The notes: generated by a model not told the origin, from the letters alone. A stretch of DNA of 64,000 bases from Palsa-892 sp963751615 (GCA_963751615.1 CAVVVG010000007.1:248001-312000), one strand, 5' to 3'; positions 16,901-26,783 are shown, numbered from the stretch's first letter. A program made the numbers and translations.

Positions 16901-17043
16901 TGTTTTCCTTTCAATGGCTACGCTAGGGAACCAGTGCTTCAACCTTTATGCGATCTTTAATCGATCAGCGCTTCTAATTTTGCGATGTGATTGCACTCTT
17001 ATTGTGGCTCGATCCGCTGAAGTTCTATTCGTGATTTTATTGG

Positions 17044-17475
17044 TTATTTCGTTTCCGCCTGAGTTTTAGAACGTCGTGTACGCTTCAAATCCAAAATGGC
17101 TAGTGCGACGACGGCACCCAGGGCAACAATTGAAACCAATCTTTTTGCTTCAAGGCCACGATAATCGGTTAAGAGCGACAAGATCATATCTGGAACCGAT
17201 GACCCTCCCGAAATTCGTGCATCGGCCGATGCTTGTAATAATTCATGTTCGATCTTCTTTTTGCGCAAATAGCCGGCGACAAACAAGATCAACATAACGC
17301 CAAAATAAAAGGCCCCTAGAAAGAGGCACGCACCTATCGTGTCGTAGCGTTGCTGAATCCAAGTAAACGCTGCCACAGATAAAAATAGCGTGCTAATGAC
17401 TGCCGCAGTTACGCCCATGGCGCCCAGTGCGATCGAGCCAAACATCGACGTTATTTTCAATTTCAGGCGGTTCAT
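17044..17475 (-). CDS. Putative phage-holin-superfamily / DUF1469-like membrane protein
   Basis: The start is taken at 17475 (MNRLKLKITSMFGSIALGAMG). There are two strong membrane segments (about residues 11-38 and 47-70) and a third near the C-terminus (VSIVALGAVVALAILDL) followed by a basic tail. The helical-hairpin pattern next to a DUF883-like gene resembles the common ElaB/YqjD - YqjE - YqjK stress cluster, where YqjE is a holin-superfamily membrane protein. The 25-bp spacing to the upstream gene supports one operon. Confidence 0.7.
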   Translation of the reverse strand: MNRLKLKITSMFGSIALGAMGVTAAVISTLFLSVAAFTWIQQRYDTIGACLFLGAFYFGVMLILFVAGYLRKKKIEHELLQASADARISGGSSVPDMILSLLTDYRGLEAKRLVSIVALGAVVALAILDLKRTRRSKTQAETK

Positions 17476-17500
17476 ATCAATACCGATGTTTTTTAACCAA

Positions 17501-17800
17501 CTATTTTCGCAAAAGCGCACCGATAATCATTCCAATGCCGAAGCTAGCCGCCAGTGCGGCAAACGGATGCTTCCTCACTGTTTGGTCAACCGTGTCAGCA
17601 AGCTGCTCACTCGCCACATTAATCCGCGCTGTTAGTTCATCCGCCGTTGTTTCAAGCACCCGTACGGTCGCGTGCAATTCTTTTGAGAGTTTTTCTTCGA
17701 TTTCGTTTTCTTTCGAGTTCAGTATATCAATAAGCTTCTGAGTGATCCGCCGAACGTTGCTGCGTACCACGTCTAATTCTTCATCTATATTACTCGCCAT
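17501..17800 (-). CDS. DUF883 / ElaB-YqjD-like membrane-anchored protein
   Basis: A 99-residue protein with a long charged helix (residues 1-75, coiled-coil-like, NSKENEIEEKLSKEL) followed by the family signature VRKHPFAALAASFGIGMIIGALLRK, a single C-terminal membrane anchor. E. coli YqjD anchors inactive ribosomes to the membrane in stationary phase. A FixK-type box centred 65 bp upstream suggests low-oxygen induction together with the gene after it. Confidence 0.85.
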   Translation of the reverse strand: MASNIDEELDVVRSNVRRITQKLIDILNSKENEIEEKLSKELHATVRVLETTADELTARINVASEQLADTVDQTVRKHPFAALAASFGIGMIIGALLRK

Positions 17801-17858
17801 TGCTAGTTCTCCAAAATGCGCATTTTTTTATTAATAAGCCAATCGCTACTTCATTGCT

Positions 17859-17872
17859 TTGAGACAGATCAA
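17859..17872. promoter_or_regulatory. FixK-type box for the DUF883-like operon
   Basis: TTGAGACAGATCAA, centre 65 bp before the ATG at 17800 on the minus strand. Confidence 0.75.
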
Positions 17873-17914
17873 CAAAATATTGACGCAAAAAATATTAGCT
17901 ACCACAATTATTGG

Positions 17915-17928
17915 TTGATCGATATCAA
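17915..17928. promoter_or_regulatory. FixK-type box for the first CBS-BON gene
   Basis: TTGATCGATATCAA, centre 57 bp before the start at 17979. With the box at 17859 it gives each divergent gene its own site. Confidence 0.75.
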
Positions 17929-17978
17929 GGCGAGTTTCTCTTTTTTAGAAAACTCTATTTAAATCAATGGGGAAAGCC

Positions 17979-18716
17979 ATGAATGTGCTACATATCATGA
18001 GCCCGCAGGTGATCTCGGTTTTACCTGAGAGTACAGTTCACGAAGCGATTGAGTTGATGCTGAAAAATCGGATCAGCGGGCTCCCGGTAATCGACAAGGA
18101 TGAAAACCTGATCGGGATCATAAGCGAAGGCGACTTTCTACGTCGGGCCGAAATCGGTACAGATCGAAAACGTAATCGATGGTTACACTTACTTCTTGGG
18201 CCCGGCCGGCTTGCCAATGAATATGTTCATTCGCACGGTCAAAAAATTGAAGAGATCATGACACGGGAACCAGTGGCGGTATTGGAATCTACGTCGCTCG
18301 AAGACGCCGCCCGCCTAATGGAGAAGAATCACATCAAAAGACTGCCTGTGACGCGAGGCACGAAGCTCGTTGGCATCGTGACTCGAGCTAATTTAATTCA
18401 GGCGATTGCAGCCCGTGGCCACACGATTCCAACGCTAACCGTCAGTGATCAGGAAATTCGTACGTTGATCTTGAACGAGATCGCAAAACAGCCATGGGCC
18501 CCTGTACCTCTTATCAATGTTGCTGTGGACAATGGAATGGTTGAGGTATTTGGTGTTGTAAGTGATGGCAGACAGGAACAGGCATTGAAGGTGCTGATCG
18601 AAAATATCCGCGGGGTCAAAGCCGTGAAAAACGAATTGACGTGGGTCGATCCTATATCCGGAGCAGCGATTTTAACTGCCGATGAGCAAGACAATCGAAA
18701 GCTGTTCGCTCGTTAA
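17979..18716 (+). CDS. CBS-pair protein with C-terminal BON domain (copy 1)
   Basis: A 245-residue soluble protein with two CBS motifs (about residues 1-60 and 88-150; GLPVIDKDENLIGIISEGD and RLPVTRGTKLVGIVTRAN), separated by a conserved linker WLHLLLGPGRLANEYVHSHG. A BON domain (about 160-235, ending VKAVKNELTWVDP) follows. CBS pairs bind adenosyl ligands (AMP, ATP, SAM), and BON domains bind membrane lipids. The mycobacterial CBS protein Hrp1 is hypoxia-induced, a useful comparison, although Hrp1 has no BON domain. The start at 17979 is set by GGGGAAA; the in-frame ATG at 17967 has no ribosome site. Three further full paralogs occur in this window. Confidence 0.88.
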   Translation: MNVLHIMSPQVISVLPESTVHEAIELMLKNRISGLPVIDKDENLIGIISEGDFLRRAEIGTDRKRNRWLHLLLGPGRLANEYVHSHGQKIEEIMTREPVAVLESTSLEDAARLMEKNHIKRLPVTRGTKLVGIVTRANLIQAIAARGHTIPTLTVSDQEIRTLILNEIAKQPWAPVPLINVAVDNGMVEVFGVVSDGRQEQALKVLIENIRGVKAVKNELTWVDPISGAAILTADEQDNRKLFAR

Positions 18717-18720
18717 TTGT

Positions 18721-18758
18721 GAAAATCGGACATCTTTTGAACTGACTGTTCGATTTTC
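18721..18758. terminator. Hairpin between convergent CBS-BON gene and nar operon end
   Basis: GAAAATCGGACA pairs with TGTTCGATTTTC (12 bp, one G-T wobble) around a 14-nt loop. It starts 5 bp after the CBS-BON stop. There is no long T tract, so terminator function is tentative. Confidence 0.45.
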
Positions 18759-18843
18759 GTAGCAATTTACTGGTTTCGTAATCTTTCCTTCTGCGAATAG
18801 AACTTTCTCTATCGTTAGTTCCACAAATTAAATAACGTAATAG

Positions 18844-19131
18844 TTATTCTTGACCGTCTCGCATGATCTGCCATTCGATTATCCGTTTGATACACATTGC
18901 GCTAGGATTTGTGCCAGCAGTGATCGCGCTGATAAGAGTTGTCCAATCATCACTACTGGCATCCCTCTCAAATTTACGGATTGTTGCGATCACATAGGAT
19001 CCTGCATCGATGCCTTGACGTACGGCGGCCCCGTTCACCCAGGCAAGCAGCACTAAATCGTCGAACAAGCTGACTGTGCCGCCCGCCATGCTCGTATGTT
19101 CGATCTCCGATAAAATGTCGCCGAGCAACAT
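18844..19131 (-). CDS. Small hypothetical protein at the end of the nar operon
   Basis: A 95-residue soluble protein (MLLGDILSEIEHTSMAGG...). It starts 8 bp after the stop of the parvulin gene on the same strand, so it is very likely the last gene of the nar operon. I recognise no domain; it is helix-rich with one Cys near the C-terminus (AMCIKRIIEW). A role in nitrate reductase biogenesis is possible from position only. Confidence 0.65.
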   Translation of the reverse strand: MLLGDILSEIEHTSMAGGTVSLFDDLVLLAWVNGAAVRQGIDAGSYVIATIRKFERDASSDDWTTLISAITAGTNPSAMCIKRIIEWQIMRDGQE

Positions 19132-19139
19132 CGCAGACC

Positions 19140-19970
19140 TTAGTTCGTTCGATGCGCTTGGGCGTTCGCGAGCTCAATGCCCAAAATCTCCGCACGCGAA
19201 ACGAGATGAGCTATGTATTGCGCTATTGCACGTCGCTCAGCACTTTGCGTAAGGAACTCGTCTACGCGTTCTGCGACAACCTCAAAGGGCAGTATACGAC
19301 CATCAATCCGTCGATCCAGGCGGATGATATGAAAGCCATAACGTGTTGCGATCGGTTCCAAAGTTATAGCCCCGGGGACTAGTGCTGCGAGTGCACGTCC
19401 GAATTCAGGTGTCACTTGGGCGCGCGTAATCTGGCCTAAATTGCCGTCATGCGCAGCCGACGGGCACGTCGAAAGCGCGCGAGCGAATTCCCCAAAACGT
19501 TCCGGTTGTCTGCGCAAATCAACGAGAACTGCTTTCGCCTCGATGCGTGCCTGTGCATAACCCTCAGCATTGCTCTTTACCGCAGCAAATAGGATATGAG
19601 CGGCCTCGTATATTTCCTGTGATTTGAACAGTTGCAGGTTCTTCTCGTAATAGCGCCGACAGACTTCCTTGTCGGCTTGTGGCGTTCTGACCTCCTGCGC
19701 AATTAGCGCACGAATGACAGCGTCCTCGTCGGTTTCACGCCGACCCTTCGAATCATCAAATGGTTTGCACGGAACTCCAAGCCGTCGTGCCTCCTGTAAC
19801 AATAACTCGCGAACGACTAGCGCTTGTGCCGCTGATTTCCACGCGTCGATCGGAGTTCTCGATGGGTGTTGCTGAATTTCACGTACAATGTCATCGCGCG
19901 CAATCGCGACTCCGTTGACCTGGACGCCTTTTCCTTTCTGCTGAATCGCAGCATGCACTTCGCAATTCAT
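19140..19970 (-). CDS. Parvulin-type peptidyl-prolyl isomerase in the nar operon
   Basis: A 276-residue PpiC/NifM-like protein: a helical SurA_N-like start, then a parvulin domain at about residues 120-230 (YEAAHILFAAV, HDGNLGQITRAQVTPEFG, TRYGFHIIRLDRR). No signal peptide is seen, so a cytoplasmic role is likely, perhaps folding of NarGHI or NarJ. Its ATG overlaps the narI stop by 4 bp, giving translational coupling. Parvulins at this place are known in several proteobacterial nar operons. Confidence 0.88.
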   Translation of the reverse strand: MNCEVHAAIQQKGKGVQVNGVAIARDDIVREIQQHPSRTPIDAWKSAAQALVVRELLLQEARRLGVPCKPFDDSKGRRETDEDAVIRALIAQEVRTPQADKEVCRRYYEKNLQLFKSQEIYEAAHILFAAVKSNAEGYAQARIEAKAVLVDLRRQPERFGEFARALSTCPSAAHDGNLGQITRAQVTPEFGRALAALVPGAITLEPIATRYGFHIIRLDRRIDGRILPFEVVAERVDEFLTQSAERRAIAQYIAHLVSRAEILGIELANAQAHRTN

Positions 19971-20750
19971 TGTGGGTTCTCTACGGACACCGAAGTGAGC
20001 GGTTTGGTTTGAAATGTACGTAGCTTCGTCGACACCACGTGCGCAGCCGGCGACCGCTGTACTGAATCTTTCGCGCGAACTACTTGATAGCCACGGCGTC
20101 CTAGGTACCAGATCGGCGCGCTCCAGACGTGCACGAGTCGTGTAAATGGAAACACAAGAAATATTGTCATGCCGAGGAAAAGATGCAGCTTGAATATGGG
20201 ACTCACGTCGGTAACGAGCGCCGAGACACCCGCTTGTAGAGTCAGGATGCCCTGTGCCCAGACCATAAACTTCACCATCTCATGGCCATCGAGATGGCTC
20301 AACGAGACCGAGATCGTAGCGAACCCGAGTACAAGCTGCGCGTAAAGCAGCAACAAGATCGCGATGTCACCGAAACTAGAAGTCTTCCGAATACGCGCGT
20401 CAAAGAGCCGGCGATGCACCAACAGGGTTATTCCAACAAAACATATGGCCCCGGCGATGCCCCCGACAATGATCGCCATCCACTGCTTGAATGTGTGGGA
20501 AACCCCTAGCGTATCAAACACCCAGATTGGTGTCAGCAGTCCGACAAAATGGCCAAGAAAGATGACAAGGATGCCGACGTGGAACAGATTCGAGCCCCAC
20601 ATTAGTTGCCGCCTCCGCAGTAGCTGACTTCGAACCGCTGCGCCACGTGTACTGCTCGCGGTCGAAACGAAACCAGCTGCCAACTAGAAAAACGGTCAGG
20701 CAGAAATAAGGGTACCAACCAAACACAATATGATTGATGAACTCGCGCAT
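19967..20750 (-). pseudogene. narI: Respiratory nitrate reductase gamma subunit, with one-base frameshift
   Basis: NarI is the membrane b-type cytochrome that passes quinol electrons to NarH. The start at 20750 encodes MREFINHIVFGWYPYFCLTVFL... up to TWRSGS. The frame then shifts near 20630, where removing one base (an extra A on the coding strand) restores SQLLRRRQLMWGSNLFHVG through to the stop. Corrected length is 260 aa with five membrane helices and heme-ligand histidines (NLFHVG, FLGHFVG, KLHLFLG). All other nar genes look intact, so this may be a sequence error; if real, membrane-bound nitrate reductase would be impaired. Confidence 0.85.
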
Positions 20751-20760
20751 TTCCGTCTCC

Positions 20761-21489
20761 CTACTGGCTGGAAATAATTGGACGTGTTGCCGTTGCAGTC
20801 GCGACACCAACCGCCGGTCGACGGCCAGCGCGTACTTTCGCAATCAGCTCATCCTTGCAACCATTTCCGGCACCCGGACCGAAATTGACTGGTTCATCAT
20901 CCCAGGCGGCATCGAGCGCGGTAAGGTCCAACGGATCCGGATCGGGAAGCGCGAGAAGTGCGGAGACCTCTTCGCCTCTCGGTTTAACCGAGGCGAGAGC
21001 CGTCAGCGCGCGGAACACCGCTTCGTAGTGCGACTGGCGCTTGCGCAGACGTTCGGCCAGTGCCGACAGGATATGCGCCGGCTGGCCGAGCATATCGCAC
21101 GCTTCCGCCTGCGGTAGCGTGGCGAGGAATTCAAGGAACAGCGGGATAAAATCCGGAAGCTCGTTCCGAACGACTGAGAGGTGGCGCGTCTCGTACATTC
21201 TGAGAAGATCAACCATGGCCTGACCGCGGTCGCGGCTTTCGCCATGCACATGTTCGAATAGGTGTAGTGACAGAGAGCGTGTCCGGTCGAAAAGCAGCCC
21301 GTAGCGTTCCTGCAGGTCATAGAGATCGCTGCTTGCGATGTCGGTAAGTAATCTATCGAGCTGCCGACGTACCCCTCCCGGCACGAGTCCTTCCGTTTCG
21401 ATGACCGCGCGCAATTCACCGATAGCCTCCTGGAGCTCGGCGGTCGGATAGCTCAGCAGAACTGACAGGGCCTTGAATGTCTTAGCCAT
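20761..21489 (-). CDS. narJ: Nitrate reductase assembly chaperone NarJ
   Basis: A 242-residue cytoplasmic redox-enzyme maturation protein starting MAKTFKALSVLLSYP, the usual NarJ opening. The NarJ/TorD-type core includes YEAVFRALTAL, and a Thr/Ala-rich tail follows. NarJ holds apo-NarGH until the molybdenum cofactor and Fe-S clusters are inserted. It overlaps narH at the stop/start (1 bp) and is followed by narI after 10 bp. Confidence 0.92.
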   Translation of the reverse strand: MAKTFKALSVLLSYPTAELQEAIGELRAVIETEGLVPGGVRRQLDRLLTDIASSDLYDLQERYGLLFDRTRSLSLHLFEHVHGESRDRGQAMVDLLRMYETRHLSVVRNELPDFIPLFLEFLATLPQAEACDMLGQPAHILSALAERLRKRQSHYEAVFRALTALASVKPRGEEVSALLALPDPDPLDLTALDAAWDDEPVNFGPGAGNGCKDELIAKVRAGRRPAVGVATATATRPIISSQ

Positions 21490-23009
21490 TACACGACCTC
21501 CATCGGGTTCTTGGCGCGTTTCGGAGTGCCGAACAGGTTGGTCTCGGTCGTACCGGCCGAGCAGCCATTACCGAATGAGAATCCGCAGGAACCTCGCAGA
21601 TCTTGAGCATCTTCGCCGAGCTCGCGGTGCGCGGTCGGGATGACAAAGCGGTCCTCGTAGTTGGCGATCGCCATGAATTTATACATTTCCTCGATCGCCG
21701 CGCCGGTGAGCCCGACGCGCTGCGCGATGTTCTCGTCGATCACGCCGTCGATAGTCTTCGCCCGCATATAAGAGCGCATGGCGAGCATTCGCTCGAGACC
21801 CAACGCCACCGGCTCTTCCTTGCCGGCGGTAAGTAGGTTCGCGAGGTATTTGAGCGGGATACGGAGCGAGCGCACGTCCGGCATCTCACCGTCATGGCCG
21901 ATCTTACCGGCGGCCGCCGCCGACTGAATCGGCGACAGCGGTGGCACGTACCAGACCATTGGCAGCGTACGGTATTCAGGATGTAGTGGGAAAGCGACCT
22001 TCCATTCCATTGCCATCTTCCAGATTGGTGAACGGCGCGCGCCTTCCAGCCAGTTCTCGCTTATGCCGTCGGCCCGCGCTTGAGCGATGATCTTCGGATC
22101 GTTCGGATCGAGGAAGACCGAAAGCTGCGCCTCGTAGAGATCCTGCTCGTTGGGGGCGCTCGCCGCTTCCTCGATGCGATCGGCGTCGTACAACACGACG
22201 CCGAGATAACGGATGCGACCAACACAAGTCTCCGAGCACACTGTCGGCTGGCCCGCCTCGATGCGCGGATAGCAAAAAATGCACTTTTCGGATTTTCCGC
22301 TCGACCAGTTATAATAAATTTTCTTATAGGGGCAGCCCGACACGCACATGCGCCAACCGCGACACTTGTCCTGATCGATTAGGACGATGCCATCCTCCTC
22401 GCGCTTGTAAATCGCGCCGGAGGGACAGGCGGCGACGCAAGCCGGATTAAGGCAGTGCTCGCACAACCGCGGCAGATACATCATGAAGGTATTTTCGAAC
22501 TGGCCGTAAATGTCCTTCTGAACACCCTCAAAATTGATGTCCTTCGAGCGCTTGGAGAATTCGCCACCTAGAATCTCCTCCCAGTTCGGGCCCCACTCGA
22601 TCTTCTCCATGCGCTCGCCACTGACCAGCGAGCGCGGACGCGCAGTCGGCATCGCCTCCATTTCCGGAGCGCTCTTTAGGTGCTCGTAGTCGAACGTGAA
22701 GGGCTCATAGTAATCATCGATCTCCGGCAAATCGGGATTGGCAAAGATATTCGCCAGCACGCGCCATTTGGAACCGATCTTCGGCTCGATCTTGCCGTTG
22801 CGCTTGCGCACCCAGCCGCCATTCCAGCGATCCTGGTTCTCCCATTCCTTCGGATAGCCAATGCCGGGTTTCGTCTCGACGTTGTTGAACCAGGCATATT
22901 CCATGCCCTCCCGGCTCGTCCATACGTTCTTGCAGGTGACCGAACAGGTGTGACACCCGATGCACTTATCGAGGTTCAAGACCATCGCAATCTGCGCACG
23001 GATTTTCAT
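21489..23009 (-). CDS. narH: Respiratory nitrate reductase beta subunit (Fe-S)
   Basis: The 506-residue NarH starts MKIRAQIAMVLNLDKCIGC at 23009, where ATGA overlaps the narG stop; the longer frame to 23078 is a shadow of narG. Cys groups for four Fe-S clusters are visible: CIGCHTCSVTC, CEHCLNPACVAACPSGA, CRGWRMCVSGCPYKK (Trp in place of one Cys, as in the NarH 3Fe-4S site) and CIFCYPR/CSETCVGR. It carries electrons from NarI hemes to NarG at the cytoplasmic face. Confidence 0.95.
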   Translation of the reverse strand: MKIRAQIAMVLNLDKCIGCHTCSVTCKNVWTSREGMEYAWFNNVETKPGIGYPKEWENQDRWNGGWVRKRNGKIEPKIGSKWRVLANIFANPDLPEIDDYYEPFTFDYEHLKSAPEMEAMPTARPRSLVSGERMEKIEWGPNWEEILGGEFSKRSKDINFEGVQKDIYGQFENTFMMYLPRLCEHCLNPACVAACPSGAIYKREEDGIVLIDQDKCRGWRMCVSGCPYKKIYYNWSSGKSEKCIFCYPRIEAGQPTVCSETCVGRIRYLGVVLYDADRIEEAASAPNEQDLYEAQLSVFLDPNDPKIIAQARADGISENWLEGARRSPIWKMAMEWKVAFPLHPEYRTLPMVWYVPPLSPIQSAAAAGKIGHDGEMPDVRSLRIPLKYLANLLTAGKEEPVALGLERMLAMRSYMRAKTIDGVIDENIAQRVGLTGAAIEEMYKFMAIANYEDRFVIPTAHRELGEDAQDLRGSCGFSFGNGCSAGTTETNLFGTPKRAKNPMEVV

Positions 23010-26000
23010 TCTGCGGCCTCCATCTTGGGCGCGACGGTGAATGGCTCTGGCTGATCGGCGGTCGGTTTGTCGAGCCAATCGACTTTCGCCATCTTGCGGA
23101 CGATGACAAATTCGTCGCGGTTCGAGCCGACCGTGCCGTAATAGTTGAAGCCGTAGGATTGTTGGGCGTAGCCACCGATCATGTGGGTCGGCTTCAAAAC
23201 CGTACGTGTCACCGAGTTATGGATGCCCCCACGCTGACCGGTCTGTTCGGAGCCCGGCACGTTCACGATTTTCTCCTGCGCGTGATACATCAGACACATT
23301 CCTTGCTTCACACGTTGTGATACGACTGCTCGTGCGACGAGCGCGCCGTTGGAATTGAACGCTTCGATCCAGTCGTTGTCGACGATGCCGGCCTTCTTGG
23401 CGTCGAACTCGCTGATCCACACGATCGGCCCGCCGCGCGACAGCGTTAGCATCAGCAGGTTGTCAGTGTAGGTCGAATGGATGCCCCATTTCTGATGAGG
23501 CGTAATGAAGTTGAGGACGACCGCGCCATTTCCGTTAGGCTTGCGGTCGATAACCGGCTTCACGGATTTCGTGTCGATCGGTGGGCGATAGACGCAAAAC
23601 CCTTCGCCAAATGCCCGCATCCATAGGTGATCCTGGTAGAGCTGCTGCCGGCCAGTCAGCGTGCGCCAAGGGATCCGTTCGTGAACGTTGGTGTAGCCAG
23701 CATTGTAGCAGACCTTTTCTGACTCGAGGCCGGACCAGATTGGCGAGGAGATGATCTTGCGCGGCTGCGCGACCACGTCTCGGAAGCGGATCTTCTCGTC
23801 TTCCTTCGGGAGCGCGAGATGCGTGTGATTGCGGCCGCTGAATCCTTCCAGCGATTTCCAAGCCTTGACCGCGACTTCGCCATTCGTCTCGGGCGCCAGG
23901 CTTAGAATGACTTCACAGGCATCAATATCGGAATTAATCTGTGCGAGGCCCTTGGTCGGCCCCTCCTCCGTCACAACGCCGTTGAGCTTTTTCAGGAATT
24001 CGACTTCATGCTCAGTATTCCAGCTCATGCCCTTGCCGCCGTTGCCGAGCTTGGTCATCAGCGGCCCGAGCGACGTGAAACGCTTGTAGGTGTTGGGATA
24101 GTCCCGTTCGATCACCGTAACCGCGGGCATAGTCTTCCCGGGAATTGGATCAATCTCACCTTTTTTCCAGTCCTTCACATCGAAAGGCTGCGCGATCTCT
24201 CCGGGCGAGTCATGCATGATTGGGGACAGCACAACGTCCTTTTCGACGCCCAGTACTTCCGGCCCGACCTTTGAGAACGCTTTGGCGATCCCCTTATAGA
24301 TCTCCCAGTCGTTGCGCGCTTCCCAGACCGGGTCGACGGCCGACGTCAACGGATGAATGAAGGGATGCATGTCGGACGTGTTGAGGTCGTTTTTCTCATA
24401 CCAACTTGCGGTCGGAAGAACGATGTCGGAGTACATGCAGGTTGTCGACATTCGGAAGTCGAGCGTGACAAGCAGGTCGAGCTTTCCTTCCGGCGCATGG
24501 TCGTGCCAAACAACGTTCGCTGGCTTCTTCTTGCCGTCCTCCCCGAGGTCCTTGCCCATGACGCCGTGCCTGGTGCCTAGTAGATGCTTAAGAAAATACT
24601 CGTGACCCTTGCCCGATGCGCCAAGTAAATTAGAGCGCCAGACGAACAGGTTGCGCGGCCAGTTAGCCGGGTTGTCCGGATCATTGCACGACAGTTTCAG
24701 CTCGCCGGATTTCAACGCCTTCGCGACATAGTCCTTCGCGTCCATGCCCGCGGCGGAGGCGTCTTTCAACACCTCTAGAGGATTGGTTTGAAGCTGCGGC
24801 GCAGAAGGCAGCCAGCCCATGCGCTCGGCCCGCACATTGTAGTCGATCAGCGCCCCATCCCATGGGCCCACGGGTGCAGTCGGAGACAGGACTTCCGAAA
24901 CGTCGAGCGTCTCGTAACGCCACTGGTCGGTGTGCGCATAGAACGCCGACGTCGAATTCATCTGCCGCGGCGGCCGGCTCCAATCCAGGCCAAACGCCAA
25001 TGGCAACCAGCCGCTTTGCGGGCGCAGCTTTTCCTGTCCGACATAATGCGACCAACCGCCGCCCGACTGGCCGACGCATCCGCACATCACCAACATATTG
25101 ATGATACCGCGGTAGTTCATGTCCATATGGTACCAGTGGTTTAGGCCAGCACCGACAATCACCATCGACCGTCCTTTGGTCTTTTCCGCATTGAGCGCAA
25201 ATTCGCGCGCGGTCATGATGATCTGGTCGCGCGGCACGCCGGTGATCTTTTCCGCCCAGGCGGGCGAATAGGGCTCGGCGTCATCGTAGCTCTTGGCGAG
25301 ATGCTCGCCGCCAAGCCCGCAGTCGACGCCGTAGTTGGCAACGAAGAGATCATAAACAGAGGCCACTAGCGTCTCGCCCTCAACCAGCTGCAGCGTCTTG
25401 GCCGGCACATTGCGCACCAGAACACTGGGGTGATCAGTGCCAAGAAAGTGGTCGTGCTCGCGATTTCCGAAATAGGGGAAGCCTACCGCAGCGACGCGGT
25501 CTTTAACGGCCGCCAGTGACAGCCGGAGCTTGGTTTTCTGGCCCTGCGACGTCCGCTCCTCGAGGTTCCATTTGCCTTTTTCGCCCCATCGGAAACCTAC
25601 AGAGCCGCTCGGCACCACGATCTCGCCGGTCGTCTCGTCATAGGCAAGCGTCTTCCACTCGGGATTATTGGCTTCGCCGAATCCCTTCACGAAGTCCGAC
25701 GCGCGCAGAAACCGTTCCGGCACGTAGTGCTCGCCCTGCTTCACCAAACGCACCAGCATCGGCATGTCTGTATATTGCCGAGCGTAGTCCTGAAAATAGT
25801 TGGCCTGCCGGTCGACGTGGAATTCGCGCAGGATAACATGGCCCATTGCCATACCAAGCGCTGCATCGGTGCCTTGCTTCGGCGAGATCCACAGATCGGC
25901 GAATTTCGAGGCCTCAGAATAGTCAGGGCAGATCACGACACTCTTTGCGCCCTTGTAGCGAGCCTCAGTATAAAAGTGGGCATCAGGTGTGCGCGTTTGC

Positions 26001-26770
26001 GGCACATTCGAGCCCCACAGAATGAGGAAGCCGGAATTGTACCAATCAGCGCTCTCTGGCACGTCAGTCTGCTCACCCCACGTTTGCGGTGAAGCCGGTG
26101 GCAGATCGCAATACCAATCGTAGAACGACATGCACACTCCGCCGAGCAGCGACAGATAGCGTGACCCCGCCGCGTAGCTCACCATTGACATCGCCGGAAT
26201 CGGTGAGAAGCCAAACACGCGGTCTGGCCCATATTTTTTTACCGTATAGGCATTCGCGGCCGCGATGATTTCGTTGACCTCGTCCCACGTAGAGCGAACG
26301 AAGCCTCCGAGGCCGCGTTTCTGCACATAGGAGGCGCGCTTTGTCGCGCTCTCGACGATCGACCTCCACGCCGCGACCGGCGTCATGATCGCGCGCGCCT
26401 CGCGCCACTGCCGGAGCAGTCGTGAGCGAACCAGCGGATATTTCACTCGATTGCCAGAATACAAATACCAAGAATAACTCGCGCCGCGCGAACACCCGCG
26501 CGGCTCGTGGTTCGGAAGGTCGGCACGCGTACGCGGATAGTCAACCTGCTGAGTTTCCCAGGTAACAATCCCGCCCTTGACGTATATCTTCCAGGAACAT
26601 GATCCCGTGCAATTCACGCCGTGCGTAGACCGCACAATCTTGTCGTGCTGCCACCGCTTGCGATAACCGTCTTCCCAACGCCGGTCCTCGTGTGTGGTAA
26701 TCCCATGCCCTTGGGAAAACGGTTCTGCGGCGCGGTTGAAGAACGTCAGGCGGTCGAGAAAGTGGCTCAT
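23006..26770 (-). CDS. narG: Respiratory nitrate reductase alpha (catalytic) subunit
   Basis: A 1254-residue molybdopterin enzyme reducing nitrate to nitrite on the cytoplasmic side. The start at 26770 (MSHFLDRLTFF) has AAAGGA upstream. The N-terminus has the His/Cys 4Fe-4S ligand set (STHGVNCTGSCSW) and the RTRADLP stretch of NarG leaders. The Mo-ligand region reads YYCDLPPASPQTWGEQTDVP. The operon order is narK-narG-narH-narJ-narI, all minus strand and tightly spaced. Full family length, no damage seen. Confidence 0.96.
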   Translation of the reverse strand: MSHFLDRLTFFNRAAEPFSQGHGITTHEDRRWEDGYRKRWQHDKIVRSTHGVNCTGSCSWKIYVKGGIVTWETQQVDYPRTRADLPNHEPRGCSRGASYSWYLYSGNRVKYPLVRSRLLRQWREARAIMTPVAAWRSIVESATKRASYVQKRGLGGFVRSTWDEVNEIIAAANAYTVKKYGPDRVFGFSPIPAMSMVSYAAGSRYLSLLGGVCMSFYDWYCDLPPASPQTWGEQTDVPESADWYNSGFLILWGSNVPQTRTPDAHFYTEARYKGAKSVVICPDYSEASKFADLWISPKQGTDAALGMAMGHVILREFHVDRQANYFQDYARQYTDMPMLVRLVKQGEHYVPERFLRASDFVKGFGEANNPEWKTLAYDETTGEIVVPSGSVGFRWGEKGKWNLEERTSQGQKTKLRLSLAAVKDRVAAVGFPYFGNREHDHFLGTDHPSVLVRNVPAKTLQLVEGETLVASVYDLFVANYGVDCGLGGEHLAKSYDDAEPYSPAWAEKITGVPRDQIIMTAREFALNAEKTKGRSMVIVGAGLNHWYHMDMNYRGIINMLVMCGCVGQSGGGWSHYVGQEKLRPQSGWLPLAFGLDWSRPPRQMNSTSAFYAHTDQWRYETLDVSEVLSPTAPVGPWDGALIDYNVRAERMGWLPSAPQLQTNPLEVLKDASAAGMDAKDYVAKALKSGELKLSCNDPDNPANWPRNLFVWRSNLLGASGKGHEYFLKHLLGTRHGVMGKDLGEDGKKKPANVVWHDHAPEGKLDLLVTLDFRMSTTCMYSDIVLPTASWYEKNDLNTSDMHPFIHPLTSAVDPVWEARNDWEIYKGIAKAFSKVGPEVLGVEKDVVLSPIMHDSPGEIAQPFDVKDWKKGEIDPIPGKTMPAVTVIERDYPNTYKRFTSLGPLMTKLGNGGKGMSWNTEHEVEFLKKLNGVVTEEGPTKGLAQINSDIDACEVILSLAPETNGEVAVKAWKSLEGFSGRNHTHLALPKEDEKIRFRDVVAQPRKIISSPIWSGLESEKVCYNAGYTNVHERIPWRTLTGRQQLYQDHLWMRAFGEGFCVYRPPIDTKSVKPVIDRKPNGNGAVVLNFITPHQKWGIHSTYTDNLLMLTLSRGGPIVWISEFDAKKAGIVDNDWIEAFNSNGALVARAVVSQRVKQGMCLMYHAQEKIVNVPGSEQTGQRGGIHNSVTRTVLKPTHMIGGYAQQSYGFNYYGTVGSNRDEFVIVRKMAKVDWLDKPTADQPEPFTVAPKMEAAE

Positions 26771-26783
26771 CGTCAGGGTCCTT

